Under the pieces are notes generated by a model. It was not told the origin of the DNA and ran no database searches. It worked only from the letters and a program-made list of their open reading frames with translations. A stretch of DNA of 64,000 bases from Acidobacteriota bacterium. GTDB taxonomy: Bacteria; Acidobacteriota; Blastocatellia; Chloracidobacteriales; Chloracidobacteriaceae. The translations under genes were made by a program, and so were the position numbers. Positions 1-8,053 of this stretch are shown piece after piece (the first letter of the stretch is position 1; each line of letters begins with the position of its first letter). The stretch lies in NCBI GenBank assembly GCA_016208495.1, contig JACQXX010000095.1:1-64000 (forward strand). The letters run 5' to 3'.

Positions 1-111
1 AATGCCATGAGCTGGAGTCGCACGGGCAGTAAAGCCCTCGCCGTTTTGAAAGTCGTTGAACTCAACCAACAATGGCCTTCCTTATGGGATTTCGAGGATT
101 TGGCTGCCTAA
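1..111 (+). pseudogene. C-terminal end of a transposase (ISKra4-like), cut by window edge
   Basis: An open frame runs from base 1 to a TAA at 109-111 and encodes 36 residues. It contains the segment MSWSRTGSKALAVLK followed by a W-x4-W pattern, which resembles the C-terminal tail of ISKra4-family transposases (M-x-W-S, small residues, L-x-x-L-x-V, then W). Only the tail is visible, so it could be the end of an intact gene that lies mostly outside the window or a remnant. The family call comes from remembered motif shape and is moderate at best. Confidence 0.42.
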
Positions 112-153
112 TCTTGATCACAGGATTTGTGACAGAAAGAATTAAACGGCGAC

Positions 154-522
154 ATGGAGTCAGTGTACCCGGCCCGTGGCGCGATTGATCAGGTCATGGC
201 GACGTTTTCGGACAAACGCGTCGGCTTTGACTTGAATGGAACTCCATTTGGAAACCTCGCGGATACCAGTTTTTATTCAACGGGTTACGACCGCTTCCAC
301 CTCAGTCAACTAGCGGATGGATATATCTACGAAAAGCCGTTTTCCGAATACGAAGCCTGCACGCTGGATGAACACTTTGTGACCGAACGGGACCTGCCCG
401 AAATCCAGCGCCAGTTTCCCGACCCATACTGGCGGCCCCGCCCCAAAAACCTGGCGGAGTACTGGCAACAAATTCGCGACTATGCCGACATCCCCCGGCG
501 CTATGGGAATGTCAAAAAGTAG
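154..522 (+). CDS. Hypothetical protein, possibly the C-terminal remnant of a longer gene
   Basis: The frame encodes 122 residues rich in aromatic and acidic residues, with a STGYDRFHLSQLADGYIYEK segment near residues 42-61. I do not recognise the family. The frame stays open upstream of the ATG to about base 133, and the transposase remnant ends only 43 bp before the ATG. No convincing ribosome binding site precedes the ATG. It may therefore be the 3' end of a gene split by an insertion sequence. The alternative is a small intact gene. The downstream flank, from 530, is a palindromic repeat. Confidence 0.45.
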   Translation: MESVYPARGAIDQVMATFSDKRVGFDLNGTPFGNLADTSFYSTGYDRFHLSQLADGYIYEKPFSEYEACTLDEHFVTERDLPEIQRQFPDPYWRPRPKNLAEYWQQIRDYADIPRRYGNVKK

Positions 523-529
523 CCAACGC

Positions 530-594
530 TTTGGGGTGCAGCGGCTTGACGCAACTTTTCATACCAAAGCGGTGTCAAGCCACCACACTCCAAA
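530..594. repeat. REP-like palindrome, TTTGGRGTG family
   Basis: This is an imperfect inverted repeat. It begins TTTGGGGTGCAGCGGCTTGA and ends with the near-complement GTGTCAAGCC...CACTCCAAA. Further partial copies lie at 1159-1200 and 9415-9432. The arms could form a stem of about 25 bp around a loop. It lies just downstream of the 154-522 frame and resembles dispersed REP/MITE-type palindromes. Confidence 0.7.
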
Positions 595-679
595 CATCGG
601 AGTTTTCAACTTATCAGGCTTCTGGTAGAGTGCCTTCACAAACACGTAAATCATCCATTTAATAAGGAAGCACTCTCCA

Positions 680-862
680 ATGGAACGAATCACATTTAAC
701 CCGGACCAGTGTGGTGGGCGGCCCTGTATTCGAGGCATGCGCATCCGGGTGACAGACATTCTTGATCTCTTTGCGGCAGGGCTATCCGCAGAGCAAATCC
801 TGGAAGAAATGCCTGATCTTGAAATGGCCGATTTACAGGCGGCTTTAAACCTGAATGAATAA
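680..862 (+). CDS. DUF433 family antitoxin-like protein (short, no toxin partner)
   Basis: Sixty residues begin MERITFNPDQCGGRPCIRGM and continue with RVTDILDLFAAGLSAEQILEE, the hallmark of DUF433 (VapB-type antitoxin, winged-helix-like). The G-G-R-P-C-I-R-G segment and the L-x-x-G-x-S-x-E-Q-I-L-x-x-x-P-D-L segment are both present. The C-terminus stops soon after the second helix, so it is somewhat shorter than usual members (about 75 residues). DUF433 genes are normally followed by a DUF5615 PIN-like toxin. Here the next 430 bp hold only palindromic repeats, so the gene is an orphan and its 3' end may have been altered by repeat insertion. Confidence 0.8.
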   Translation: MERITFNPDQCGGRPCIRGMRIRVTDILDLFAAGLSAEQILEEMPDLEMADLQAALNLNE

Positions 863-919
863 GAAACCCTGAGCCATGAACCTTTCACGTGTAGGTTTCT
901 GGTTTTGCACCTCGAAGAG

Positions 920-1101
920 CTGCAGTTCAGATAGCCGGTCGGTTGCGAGGCTTTGCGAGCTACCACCGGAGCCGATTAGTCTTCTGCCTCCCGCACCAGC
1001 CCCGCCCCGTTGGGGCGGGGCTGGTGCGGGAGATACGATGGTAGGCTTTGGGTCCGGTGGTAGGCCCAAAGCGGCCAACCGACCGGCTATCCGAACTGCA
1101 G
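920..1101. repeat. Nested palindromic element (hairpin inside hairpin)
   Basis: The outer arms at 920-945 and 1076-1101 are complementary at 25 of 26 positions, and the complementarity continues less perfectly inward. In the middle, 988-1008 and 1012-1032 form a perfect 21-bp GC-rich stem around a GTT loop. The shape suggests one palindromic repeat inserted into the loop of another. Single-arm relatives of the outer family occur near 7190-7226, 55115-55160 and 61873-61950. Together with the copy at 1159-1200 it fills the 863-1296 gap, in which I see no gene. Confidence 0.85.
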
Positions 1102-1158
1102 CCTTTCAGGATGCCCACGCCAACACCCTCGCCGAAGACCACCGCATCAAACACAATC

Positions 1159-1200
1159 TTTGGAGTGCAGCGGCTTGACGCCGCTTTCATAGCAAAGCGT
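1159..1200. repeat. Partial REP-like palindrome, TTTGGAGTG family
   Basis: This is the left half of the element seen at 530-594. It starts TTTGGAGTGCAGCGGCTTGA and ends in CAAAGCG. The complementary right half is absent, so this is a truncated copy. Confidence 0.65.
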
Positions 1201-1296
1201 GAAGGAACTGAAATCAGTTTCCCGAAATCAAATTTGGCATTCCCGTCCTGATCTATTATTCTTTGAATATCCAATCAACGGCAGGAGAAATAGACA

Positions 1297-1875
1297 ATGA
1301 CCGTCGTGACTGAACCCCAGATTCATCTTTGGACCCGTGATGAGTACTACAAAATGACGGAAGCTGGTCTTTTTCAAGGAAAACACGTTGAACTGATTGA
1401 AGGACAGGTTATTGAAATGAGTCCAATGGGAAGCCTGCACGCTACGGCAGTCGCACTGGTTGGGAGAGCGTTGGAACAGGGATTCGGACCAGGATTCTTT
1501 GCCCGGTGGCAGATGCCGTTGAATGCCGGAAGTAAATCTGAACCGGAACCTGATATTGCGATTATTGAGGGAACGATTCGGCAGTTCAAAAATGCCCATC
1601 CACAAACAGCCATCCTGGTTGTAGAAGTAGCCGAAACTTCCCTTGCCTATGACCGGACTGACAAAGCCAGCCTCTATGCCCGGATGGGCATTCCAGAGTA
1701 TTGGATTGTAAATCTGATTGACCGCCAGCTTGAAGTCCGGCGCAGCCCAGTTGTTAATGAGTTTCAGCCTTTCGGTTTCGGCTATTCCGAGATGATCATT
1801 CTCACTGAAGATCAGCACGTATCCTCACTTGAAAAGCCAGCGATTGCAATTGCTATCTCTGATATTTTACCGTGA
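1297..1875 (+). CDS. Uma2 family endonuclease (DUF820)
   Basis: The 192-residue protein has the Uma2 layout: an N-terminal W-T-x-x-x-Y-x-x-M segment, the LIEGQVIEMSP strand pair (about residues 33-44), EPDIAII near residues 85-92, and VVEVAETSLAYDRTDKASLYA followed by GIPEYWIVN. The spaced D/E residues in the last two blocks match the PD-(D/E)xK nuclease fold assigned to this family. The start has a good upstream site (GGAGA). Uma2 proteins are expanded in Cyanobacteria and Acidobacteriota and their cellular role is unclear. A second, differently built member is at 33101-34072. It stands alone between repeats. Confidence 0.9.
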   Translation: MTVVTEPQIHLWTRDEYYKMTEAGLFQGKHVELIEGQVIEMSPMGSLHATAVALVGRALEQGFGPGFFARWQMPLNAGSKSEPEPDIAIIEGTIRQFKNAHPQTAILVVEVAETSLAYDRTDKASLYARMGIPEYWIVNLIDRQLEVRRSPVVNEFQPFGFGYSEMIILTEDQHVSSLEKPAIAIAISDILP

Positions 1876-2120
1876 GTTACAAGGTCTTAATGAGTTCATC
1901 TCACCAATTCATTCAATGAATGGATTTTTACCCACAAGACTGCATTTTTAAAGCATCAAACCAGTAGTAGAAAATGAGGCAATTTCCCTAACAAAGCGCT
2001 TGACGGATTTTTGCTTTTTCTTTAGGCTGTTTTCACAGCGTCTCAATTCAAAGATCAACCATAAACACTCTCAAAACAATGGGTAGCATCCATACGGAAA
2101 ACACTACGGAGGGAAAACTA

Positions 2121-2357
2121 ATGCCTTTGCTACAAGTAGGTTACTACCAACCACAGGCATTATTCGGCGTCTTACACGAAATGGACATTCCCAAAGGTGC
2201 GGAAATAACAATTGAGAAGGTAGAAAGTGGCATTTTATTAAAGCATCTGACCCCCGATGGAGTCTTAAACCGCCAGGGTTTAAGGGAATTGCTGAAAGAA
2301 AGAGCCATCGAAATGGCCGAACGTGACTTACAGATGGCTCAAGGGTGGTTTCCTTGA
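2121..2357 (+). CDS. Small hypothetical protein, possible antitoxin-like
   Basis: I chose the ATG at 2121 because GGAGG lies 8 bp upstream; the earlier in-frame ATG at 2079 lacks a site. The product is 78 residues. An N-terminal half (Q-V-G-Y-Y-Q-P-Q-A-L, then G-A-E-I-T-I-E-K) reads like a short beta-rich DNA-binding domain. It is followed by a charged helix (RELLKERAIEMAERDLQMAQ). This resembles antitoxins in general build, but no toxin gene follows, and I do not recognise a specific family. Confidence 0.55.
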   Translation: MPLLQVGYYQPQALFGVLHEMDIPKGAEITIEKVESGILLKHLTPDGVLNRQGLRELLKERAIEMAERDLQMAQGWFP

Positions 2358-2541
2358 ATAGAGATAGAATAAGAAAGGTTGATAGACCAATAGAAAATGG
2401 CTTGAGGTTGGTTGAGTTGTAAAATAGGCAAGAGAAAACGTCCGTTTTAGCTTTACTAAAGATCATGTAAAGGTGTTATTTCTTTACCTATCAGATTTTT
2501 TGAATAGTGGGATAGGTTAGGAGATTTTCAGGAGAATAAAA

Positions 2542-4239
2542 ATGTGGAAGTTCACACTTTTAACATCACTGATTCTTGCACTTGGGATTTCCAGTGTTCT
2601 GGCTCAAACAGGTAGCCAAATTGCTCCGGGAGTACAAGAAAAAGTAGTTCAACAAATGATACTTGATGGCCAAGTGACAAGGGCTTGTGTCGAGGAAGCG
2701 GGTGGATTTACAAAAGTGGTTAGTGTTTTACCCGTTGATTTAAATGGGGATGGCAACCCTGAAATGATTATTTATGGACACAATTGTGCCTGTGTTGGTG
2801 CTCGGCGCTGTCAGCAATGGATATACGTCAATACAAAATCTGGTTACAAGCTGGTTTTTGGCCCTGGGCAGGTAGACGAAATTACTCCTCAAAAGACTGT
2901 TACAAACGGATATAAAGACCTACTGGTGGGTTTTGTGTCGGGGAATGATGGCTGGCAAGTTATTTATAAGTTTGATGGGATACGCTACCAAGAACAAAAT
3001 AAAATGCTCTCAGGACTCGGACAAAAAAGTAAGACAAGAGTTAACAAACAATCTCAATCTCTAGGAGTTATACCCAAATTTATTACCGCTCTTCAGAATC
3101 AGAATTATAAAACTGTAATAGACCTTACCTATCAGTTTCAGGCTGAAGTAGAAGCAATCAAGAAAAGAAATCCGAAAGTTCTTTGGGAACGCTTAATTCA
3201 AGACTATTACAATAAGAAAGTTTCAGATTTTGAAATGAACCCAGGTTTTTGGCAGGATTATTTTGAAACAGTAGCAGGAAGCGGAGGGGATCCAACCAAA
3301 CAAATTCGTGGTGCCTTAATTTACTTGCCATCATCATGTAAGTGGAAAATTACAGAAACCAGAACTCAAACTACTAGAAGTGTTTGGGATGGGAAAGTAT
3401 ATACCAGAACAACAACCTACGTTTCTGTAGTCTATCCAAATTATAATGATTCACCGGAAGTCGAAAATAGATTATTGAAAGAAACAATTTTGGAGTTTAC
3501 AGAGGATGTGCCAAGTAAATTAATTTTAGGTATTTCAAGAGTTGCTAATGCTGATATCCAATGGCCTATCCCTCAATTAACTGAGGAATATGCAATTCAA
3601 TCATTTGCTAATGCGCTTTCCGAAAAAGAAAAAGAACCCTATTTGGTATTAAATAGATTTATTTTTTCAAATGCAATAAGGTCCAGCAGATTAAGAGAAC
3701 AGTATTCAAAACTATATAAAGATAAAGATAATACCTGGATAATACCTGGGCTTCAATTTACTAAAAATATAGAAGCTTTAAAAGAAATACTAACTAAACA
3801 TGGCTTTAAAATTTACCCGGAAACATTTTCTCGACCAGGATTGTATGACTCTTATAGTTTTGCTCTGGTTGATCTACCAATTACTTGGAAGTCGTTTTCT
3901 TTATCCAGCGAGACGGATTTTCGTATTTTTGAAAAATTATCCTTCTCATTAAACTCATTGAAACAAAAGGAAGAATCAGCTACAGCCATTATTATAATGA
4001 ACCATGAAGGGTGTACACCGATTTGTCAATTTTTAAGAGAGAGTTGGAAAAATGGAGTTGGTTATGCTTTTTACATTCAACAGGAAGGATACAATGGGAA
4101 ACCCTTTAGAGACTTTCAAGGAAAACATGATGATGCAGGATATTTAAATGAAGATTTACAAAACTCACAAGAATCAAGAGAAGTATCCTTTTATTGGAAA
4201 CCTCAGAAAGGCTGGTATATAACAGGAATTAAACATTAA
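2542..4239 (+). CDS. Secreted hypothetical protein, AT-rich gene
   Basis: The 565-residue product begins with a clear signal peptide (MWKFTLLTSLILALGISSVL, predicted cut before Q22), and GGAG lies upstream of the ATG. Around residues 65-80 there is a VDLNGDGNPEMII segment, which looks like a single EF-hand/FG-GAP type calcium loop, followed by a Cys-rich patch (HNCACVGARRC). The rest is beta/alpha rich with no recognised domain. Its base composition is visibly more AT-rich than the genes on either side, and it neighbours an inverted-repeat element and a defence-like operon, so recent acquisition is plausible. Confidence 0.75.
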   Translation: MWKFTLLTSLILALGISSVLAQTGSQIAPGVQEKVVQQMILDGQVTRACVEEAGGFTKVVSVLPVDLNGDGNPEMIIYGHNCACVGARRCQQWIYVNTKSGYKLVFGPGQVDEITPQKTVTNGYKDLLVGFVSGNDGWQVIYKFDGIRYQEQNKMLSGLGQKSKTRVNKQSQSLGVIPKFITALQNQNYKTVIDLTYQFQAEVEAIKKRNPKVLWERLIQDYYNKKVSDFEMNPGFWQDYFETVAGSGGDPTKQIRGALIYLPSSCKWKITETRTQTTRSVWDGKVYTRTTTYVSVVYPNYNDSPEVENRLLKETILEFTEDVPSKLILGISRVANADIQWPIPQLTEEYAIQSFANALSEKEKEPYLVLNRFIFSNAIRSSRLREQYSKLYKDKDNTWIIPGLQFTKNIEALKEILTKHGFKIYPETFSRPGLYDSYSFALVDLPITWKSFSLSSETDFRIFEKLSFSLNSLKQKEESATAIIIMNHEGCTPICQFLRESWKNGVGYAFYIQQEGYNGKPFRDFQGKHDDAGYLNEDLQNSQESREVSFYWKPQKGWYITGIKH

Positions 4240-4267
4240 TCTTCAAATTACTATTTTCAAAGCTAAA

Positions 4268-4640
4268 TACTCACCATTCGCGTAATAAAAATCTAGTTTG
4301 TCGAATTCTTTTTCCAGGTTTCTCCCTTTTTCGTTCAAAACTGGCTGGAAAACTGATATCACAAGAAATTTCTGAGCCTCAGTGCATCAAATTCAGAGAT
4401 TGAATCTGAACTAATTGATTCAATCCTGTATGATTACAACTCAGAATTGAAGCGGATAAAAAAATTTCTACCTTTCTTGTTTCGTCAGGTATGTGATGAA
4501 AGACCAAAAAGCTGGACCAGACTTCATTTTGAAGAAGCTCAGGCTCAATTTTTGAGGGTTTGAGAGTCTTTCAAGACAATTTTAACAAAAACTGGAAAAG
4601 AATTTACGAAACAGGATTTTTATTACGCGAACGGTGAGTA
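4268..4640. mobile_element. MITE-like element with 26-bp terminal inverted repeats
   Basis: The left end begins TACTCACCATTCGCGTAATA and the right end is its complement with one mismatch: 25 of 26 positions match across 4268-4293 and 4615-4640. TA is present at both outer ends, as expected for TA-targeting transposition (IS630/Tc1 type), although it could simply be part of the inverted repeat. The interior holds a short decayed frame of about 60 codons and no transposase. It occupies most of the 4240-4887 gap. I read it as a non-autonomous or internally deleted insertion sequence. Confidence 0.8.
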
Positions 4641-4887
4641 AATAGTTGATAAAAACGTTCCTTTTTCCTTTCCATTTTGTTTGGCAAAACTCATAACTTG
4701 TTCTTTTCTTTTCTGAAAAGAGAAAATACCAAACTTCGGGTTTCACCGATCAAGACTCTAAACACCACCTATTGATTAGCCTTTTAGAATATCTCCTTTC
4801 CCTCTGGAAGCGCTTCCAAGAGTCATTTAAAGTGAAGTTTTCCAGCTCGCTTGTTAACTCTTCCTACAGGAAAAAACTCACCTCTCA

Positions 4888-6210
4888 ATGTACATTAAAT
4901 CGTTCCAACTCAAGGAGATCAAGGCTTTTTCAGATGTCAAATTCGACTTTGGCAAAGATGACCAGTATGCCGGGTGGAATGTCTTCGTCGGTGGGAATGC
5001 TTCGGGGAAATCTACCATTTTGAAAGGCATTGCGCTGGCTCTGGCTGGTCCAGTCGAAGGCCGCGTTTTGCTCCCGACGACTCAAGGGTGGCTTCGCTAT
5101 TCGGCTGCCAGCGGGACAATTGACCTGGAACTGGTTTTTGACAAAGAGCACGATACCTTCAAAGGCAAAGGGGCGACACCGATTGGTCCCTTTTTTGCCG
5201 GGGTTCAGTGGCACAAGCCTTCCAAAGAAGATCAACTCCCCATCTTTGAAGCGAATAAAAAAAGCCGGTCCCCGCTGAAGATTGCAGAGCGAAGCCTGTG
5301 GAACACCAATGCTTCAGGATGGTTTTGTGCCGGGTATGGGCCAATGCGCCGGTTGACCGGGACTTCGGCAGATGCGATTCGCTTTACACTTGCCGGAGGA
5401 GTGATAAGCCGATTTCTGACGCTTTTCCGCGAGGACGCGGCACTCACCGAAAGTGAAGAATGGTTGAAAAAAGAGCACGCTCGTTCCTTGGAACAAGGAA
5501 CGAATTCGCAATCAGCTCAACTTTTGGAAAATGTGACCAGCTTCCTCAATGATGGGCTTTTACCGAACAACATGAAGATTTCCAAAGTGACGGTTGATCA
5601 GGTGCTGCTGTCAAATCAGGAAGGGCTTGAGTTGCCCATGCGTGATTTAAGCGATGGATTTCGGAGCGTATATGCTCTCCTGCTGGACCTGATTCATAGT
5701 TTTGCGGAAGTGTATGGCGTTGAAGGACTTTTTACCAAAAACCCTGATTCTCCGTGGCAAATCAACAAACCGGGAGTTGTGTTGATTGATGAGGTAGAAG
5801 CCCATCTCCATCCGGTCTGGCAGCAGACACTCCCGGAATGGTTAAAGAGCCGGTTTCCACTGGTTCAATTCATTGTCACGACCCATAGTCCATTGATTGT
5901 GCAGGCAGCCAGTCCAGGTGGAATTTATGTTTTGCCGCTCCAAAATGAACCTCAACGGGCAGCTCGGCGACTGGATGATCATGAATATGAAAAAATCAGA
6001 CTCGGAAGAGCTGAGAAAATCCTGTTAGGTGAAGCCTTTGGTTTGAAACAAACTCGGAGCACCTGGGCCAAAAAACAAATTGACCAGTGGAAACGACTCA
6101 AAGCGAAAAAAGAAGCCGAGGTTGAGCTGACCACTGCTGAGAAAAGCGATTTTGAAAGGTTGGAACGTGACATGCAGCTTGTTTTTGAGTTTCCAGAGAA
6201 CCAGGAGTAG
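4888..6210 (+). CDS. AAA/ABC-type ATPase, Septu PtuA-like
   Basis: The 440-residue ATPase has Walker A GNASGKST at residues 36-43 and Walker B with the following histidines (VVLIDEVEAHLHP, residues 297-309). A THSPL sensor segment lies about 25 residues later. The insert between the motifs lacks a long SMC coiled coil, so it belongs to the RecF/OLD-like class of compact ATPases (AAA_15/AAA_21). It is followed 6 bp later by an HNH-type gene. That two-gene pairing matches Septu (PtuA ATPase plus PtuB nuclease), a known anti-phage system in which the ATPase is thought to control the nuclease. No reverse transcriptase is nearby, which argues against a retron version. The Septu assignment is an inference from pairing and motifs. 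Confidence 0.8.
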   Translation: MYIKSFQLKEIKAFSDVKFDFGKDDQYAGWNVFVGGNASGKSTILKGIALALAGPVEGRVLLPTTQGWLRYSAASGTIDLELVFDKEHDTFKGKGATPIGPFFAGVQWHKPSKEDQLPIFEANKKSRSPLKIAERSLWNTNASGWFCAGYGPMRRLTGTSADAIRFTLAGGVISRFLTLFREDAALTESEEWLKKEHARSLEQGTNSQSAQLLENVTSFLNDGLLPNNMKISKVTVDQVLLSNQEGLELPMRDLSDGFRSVYALLLDLIHSFAEVYGVEGLFTKNPDSPWQINKPGVVLIDEVEAHLHPVWQQTLPEWLKSRFPLVQFIVTTHSPLIVQAASPGGIYVLPLQNEPQRAARRLDDHEYEKIRLGRAEKILLGEAFGLKQTRSTWAKKQIDQWKRLKAKKEAEVELTTAEKSDFERLERDMQLVFEFPENQE

Positions 6211-6216
6211 TGCCAA

Positions 6217-6939
6217 ATGCGCCAGTTGCCTCCGCGAAAACCCTTGCCGCCAAGAACCCAGCTTAAACTTGCGCAAGAAACGACCAAAATCAAAGATTCT
6301 GCGGAACCTCAAAAAACAGCGCTTGCCCGCTACAAAAATGCACGTGACTGCAAGTGGTTCATTCCGGTAACCGATACCTTGAAGGAGCTGGCGGCCCCTG
6401 GCGAACGATGTATGTTTTGTAGTTCGAACGAACCATCTCAAGTGGAACACTACCGACCAAAAGCAATTTTTCCAACGCTTACATTCGTCTGGGAAAACTA
6501 TTTGTGGGCTTGTGGTATTTGTAACCTGGCTAAACTCGATCAATTTCCGACTGAGGAACATCAGCGATTGATCAATCCACTTGATGAAAATGTATGGGAC
6601 TATTTCTTGCTTGATGAGGAACATGGCCAGCCCATAGCCCGATGGGATGTGGCACTCAATGATAAAAATCCTCGGGCAGTTAAAACCTTGGAAATTCTGA
6701 ACCTGGAACGAGAAGGATTGGAACGACCTCGTAAAGCACGGCTCAAAAACCTGAAACAGCAAATCAATGATAGCCTGAGGTTGTTAGATCACGGAGATCT
6801 CACCAGAGAAGACCTTCGTCAACGAATTCAAGACTGGCGTCAGGAGCCGCTTCAACCGGATATCGCCGATTACTTCCTCAACGGCCCAGGAAAAGCCAAA
6901 GAGCCCTTTCGAACGTTATTTCAAGTCCTTGAAGCTTGA
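6217..6939 (+). CDS. HNH-type nuclease, Septu PtuB-like
   Basis: The 240-residue protein carries a zinc-bound HNH-like centre: C65-x2-C68, V-E-H-Y-R-P-K at 76-82, W-x-N at 92-94, and C99-x2-C102-N103. This order (CxxC, H-x-R-P-K, W-N, CxxCN) is that of PtuB-type and related HNH nucleases. A basic, proline-rich N-terminus precedes it and a helical C-terminus follows. The start lies 6 bp after the ATPase stop, so the two are very probably one operon. In Septu the nuclease is thought to cut nucleic acid upon infection, causing abortive defence. Target and trigger cannot be read from sequence. Confidence 0.8.
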   Translation: MRQLPPRKPLPPRTQLKLAQETTKIKDSAEPQKTALARYKNARDCKWFIPVTDTLKELAAPGERCMFCSSNEPSQVEHYRPKAIFPTLTFVWENYLWACGICNLAKLDQFPTEEHQRLINPLDENVWDYFLLDEEHGQPIARWDVALNDKNPRAVKTLEILNLEREGLERPRKARLKNLKQQINDSLRLLDHGDLTREDLRQRIQDWRQEPLQPDIADYFLNGPGKAKEPFRTLFQVLEA

Positions 6940-7014
6940 AAGTTGCAACCACAAGGACGCAGAGGGTAAACTATTACCATCTATTTGAAACAAAAGCACT
7001 TATCCTTTCCCTTC

Positions 7015-7305
7015 TAAGTACAAATCCCCATAAAAGAAGGACGAAATTCAACCACCCGCTGGGAGAAACATTGGTTTTCGCCCGGATGGGCACTGGAACA
7101 CACTGGTGAGCGAGTCGCCGAAAATCCCACGGAAAACGGAAGTCGGGCCAGTTTCCAGCGCCCATCCGGGCGCGAACCACTGGGAACCGAGATCCGGTGG
7201 TGTGCCCAAAGCGGCAAACCACCGGCTATTGTCCGGCGCCCATCCGGGCGAAAGCCAATTCGGAGTCACCGAAATTCCCTCCCCCATTTATAGGAACTTG
7301 TACTA
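7015..7305. repeat. Composite palindromic element with REP hairpins
   Basis: The outer ends are imperfect inverted repeats: TAAGTACAAATCCCCATAAA at the left, and the complement of AGTACAAGTTCCTATAAAT at the right. Inside are GCCCATCCGGGC-type hairpins at about 7078-7092, 7158-7172 and 7237-7252, and a CCGGTGGT...ACCACCGG hairpin near 7194-7220. A single left end of the same family recurs near 35320-35395, and GCCCATCCGGGC hairpins recur at 55180-55355. It fills most of the 6940-7338 gap, and I see no gene there. Confidence 0.7.
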
Positions 7306-7338
7306 AGTGATTGAGAATCTGATACTTCCTGGTTATCT

Positions 7339-7848
7339 TCACCACGCCCGAACGCCGCGTTTCTCCGCAAAATAAATCAAAATATCGAAATTTCCCGGCG
7401 ACTGGCCAAGCATTCTTAGCAACAGCGCCACCTGTCCGCGATGGTGGACGGCGTGGTTGGCAGCGTGTTGCAACAATTCTCCAAGCGGCATTGATAGTTG
7501 TTCACCTCGATCATTTGGGTATTCAACAGACTGGGTCAGGTCTGCGTCGGTCAGCCCTTTCAAAAACTCACGAATGCTGGCTTCAACCTTGTTCCAACGT
7601 TCCATCAGGGATTCAACTGTTGGAAAATCAGCCGGGTTCAGGCGCGGGCCGCGTTTGGGGCCGCCACACCGGTCCGCCCACCCCAGTTCAACACTCAGAA
7701 TATGGGTCATCGTGTTCTGGATTGACCCATAACTCCCTCCGACAGATTGTGTAAATTGCCCAGGTGGAAGGTGTGAAATCACTTCACAGAGCTTTCGGTT
7801 GGCCCAGTAACCATAATCGAACAACATTTCGAGATCTTTGACGGTCAT
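7339..7848 (-). CDS. DinB family protein
   Basis: The 169-residue four-helix-bundle protein has the DinB metal triad arrangement: H49 in the SIQNTMTHIL helix, and H132 plus H136 in HAANHAVHHRGQVALLLRML. DinB-like proteins bind a divalent metal and include thiol-dependent transferases and many members of unknown substrate. An AGGAAG site precedes the ATG. Two other DinB genes in the window (11094-11606 and 52576-53115) are clearly divergent in sequence. It is transcribed toward the Septu-like operon and is separated from it by the repeat element. Confidence 0.9.
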   Translation of the reverse strand: MTVKDLEMLFDYGYWANRKLCEVISHLPPGQFTQSVGGSYGSIQNTMTHILSVELGWADRCGGPKRGPRLNPADFPTVESLMERWNKVEASIREFLKGLTDADLTQSVEYPNDRGEQLSMPLGELLQHAANHAVHHRGQVALLLRMLGQSPGNFDILIYFAEKRGVRAW

Positions 7849-8053
7849 TGCTTCCTCGCGCTTGATAGAAAAATGAAGAAACCCGAATTATGGAGTATAA
7901 AGCTGGCTTGTCAAAGTTCGCATTTCTCCGTAGAATGCCCCGGTTACAGCCACCAATCAAAAACCTCAGGACTCCTGACTGATAGTCCAGGCTTGAGAAG
8001 TTACGCTTCTTGTTGCTGGCAAGTCAGTCACTGTAAAAAAGGAATACCTTGTT

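Noticed and set aside
876-1274. Short frames over 876-1274 on both strands
   Set aside because: They lie on the nested palindrome; composition and lack of ribosome sites show they are not genes.
4888-6939. Retron with PtuAB effectors
   Set aside because: No reverse transcriptase gene and no msr/msd-like region lie next to the operon.
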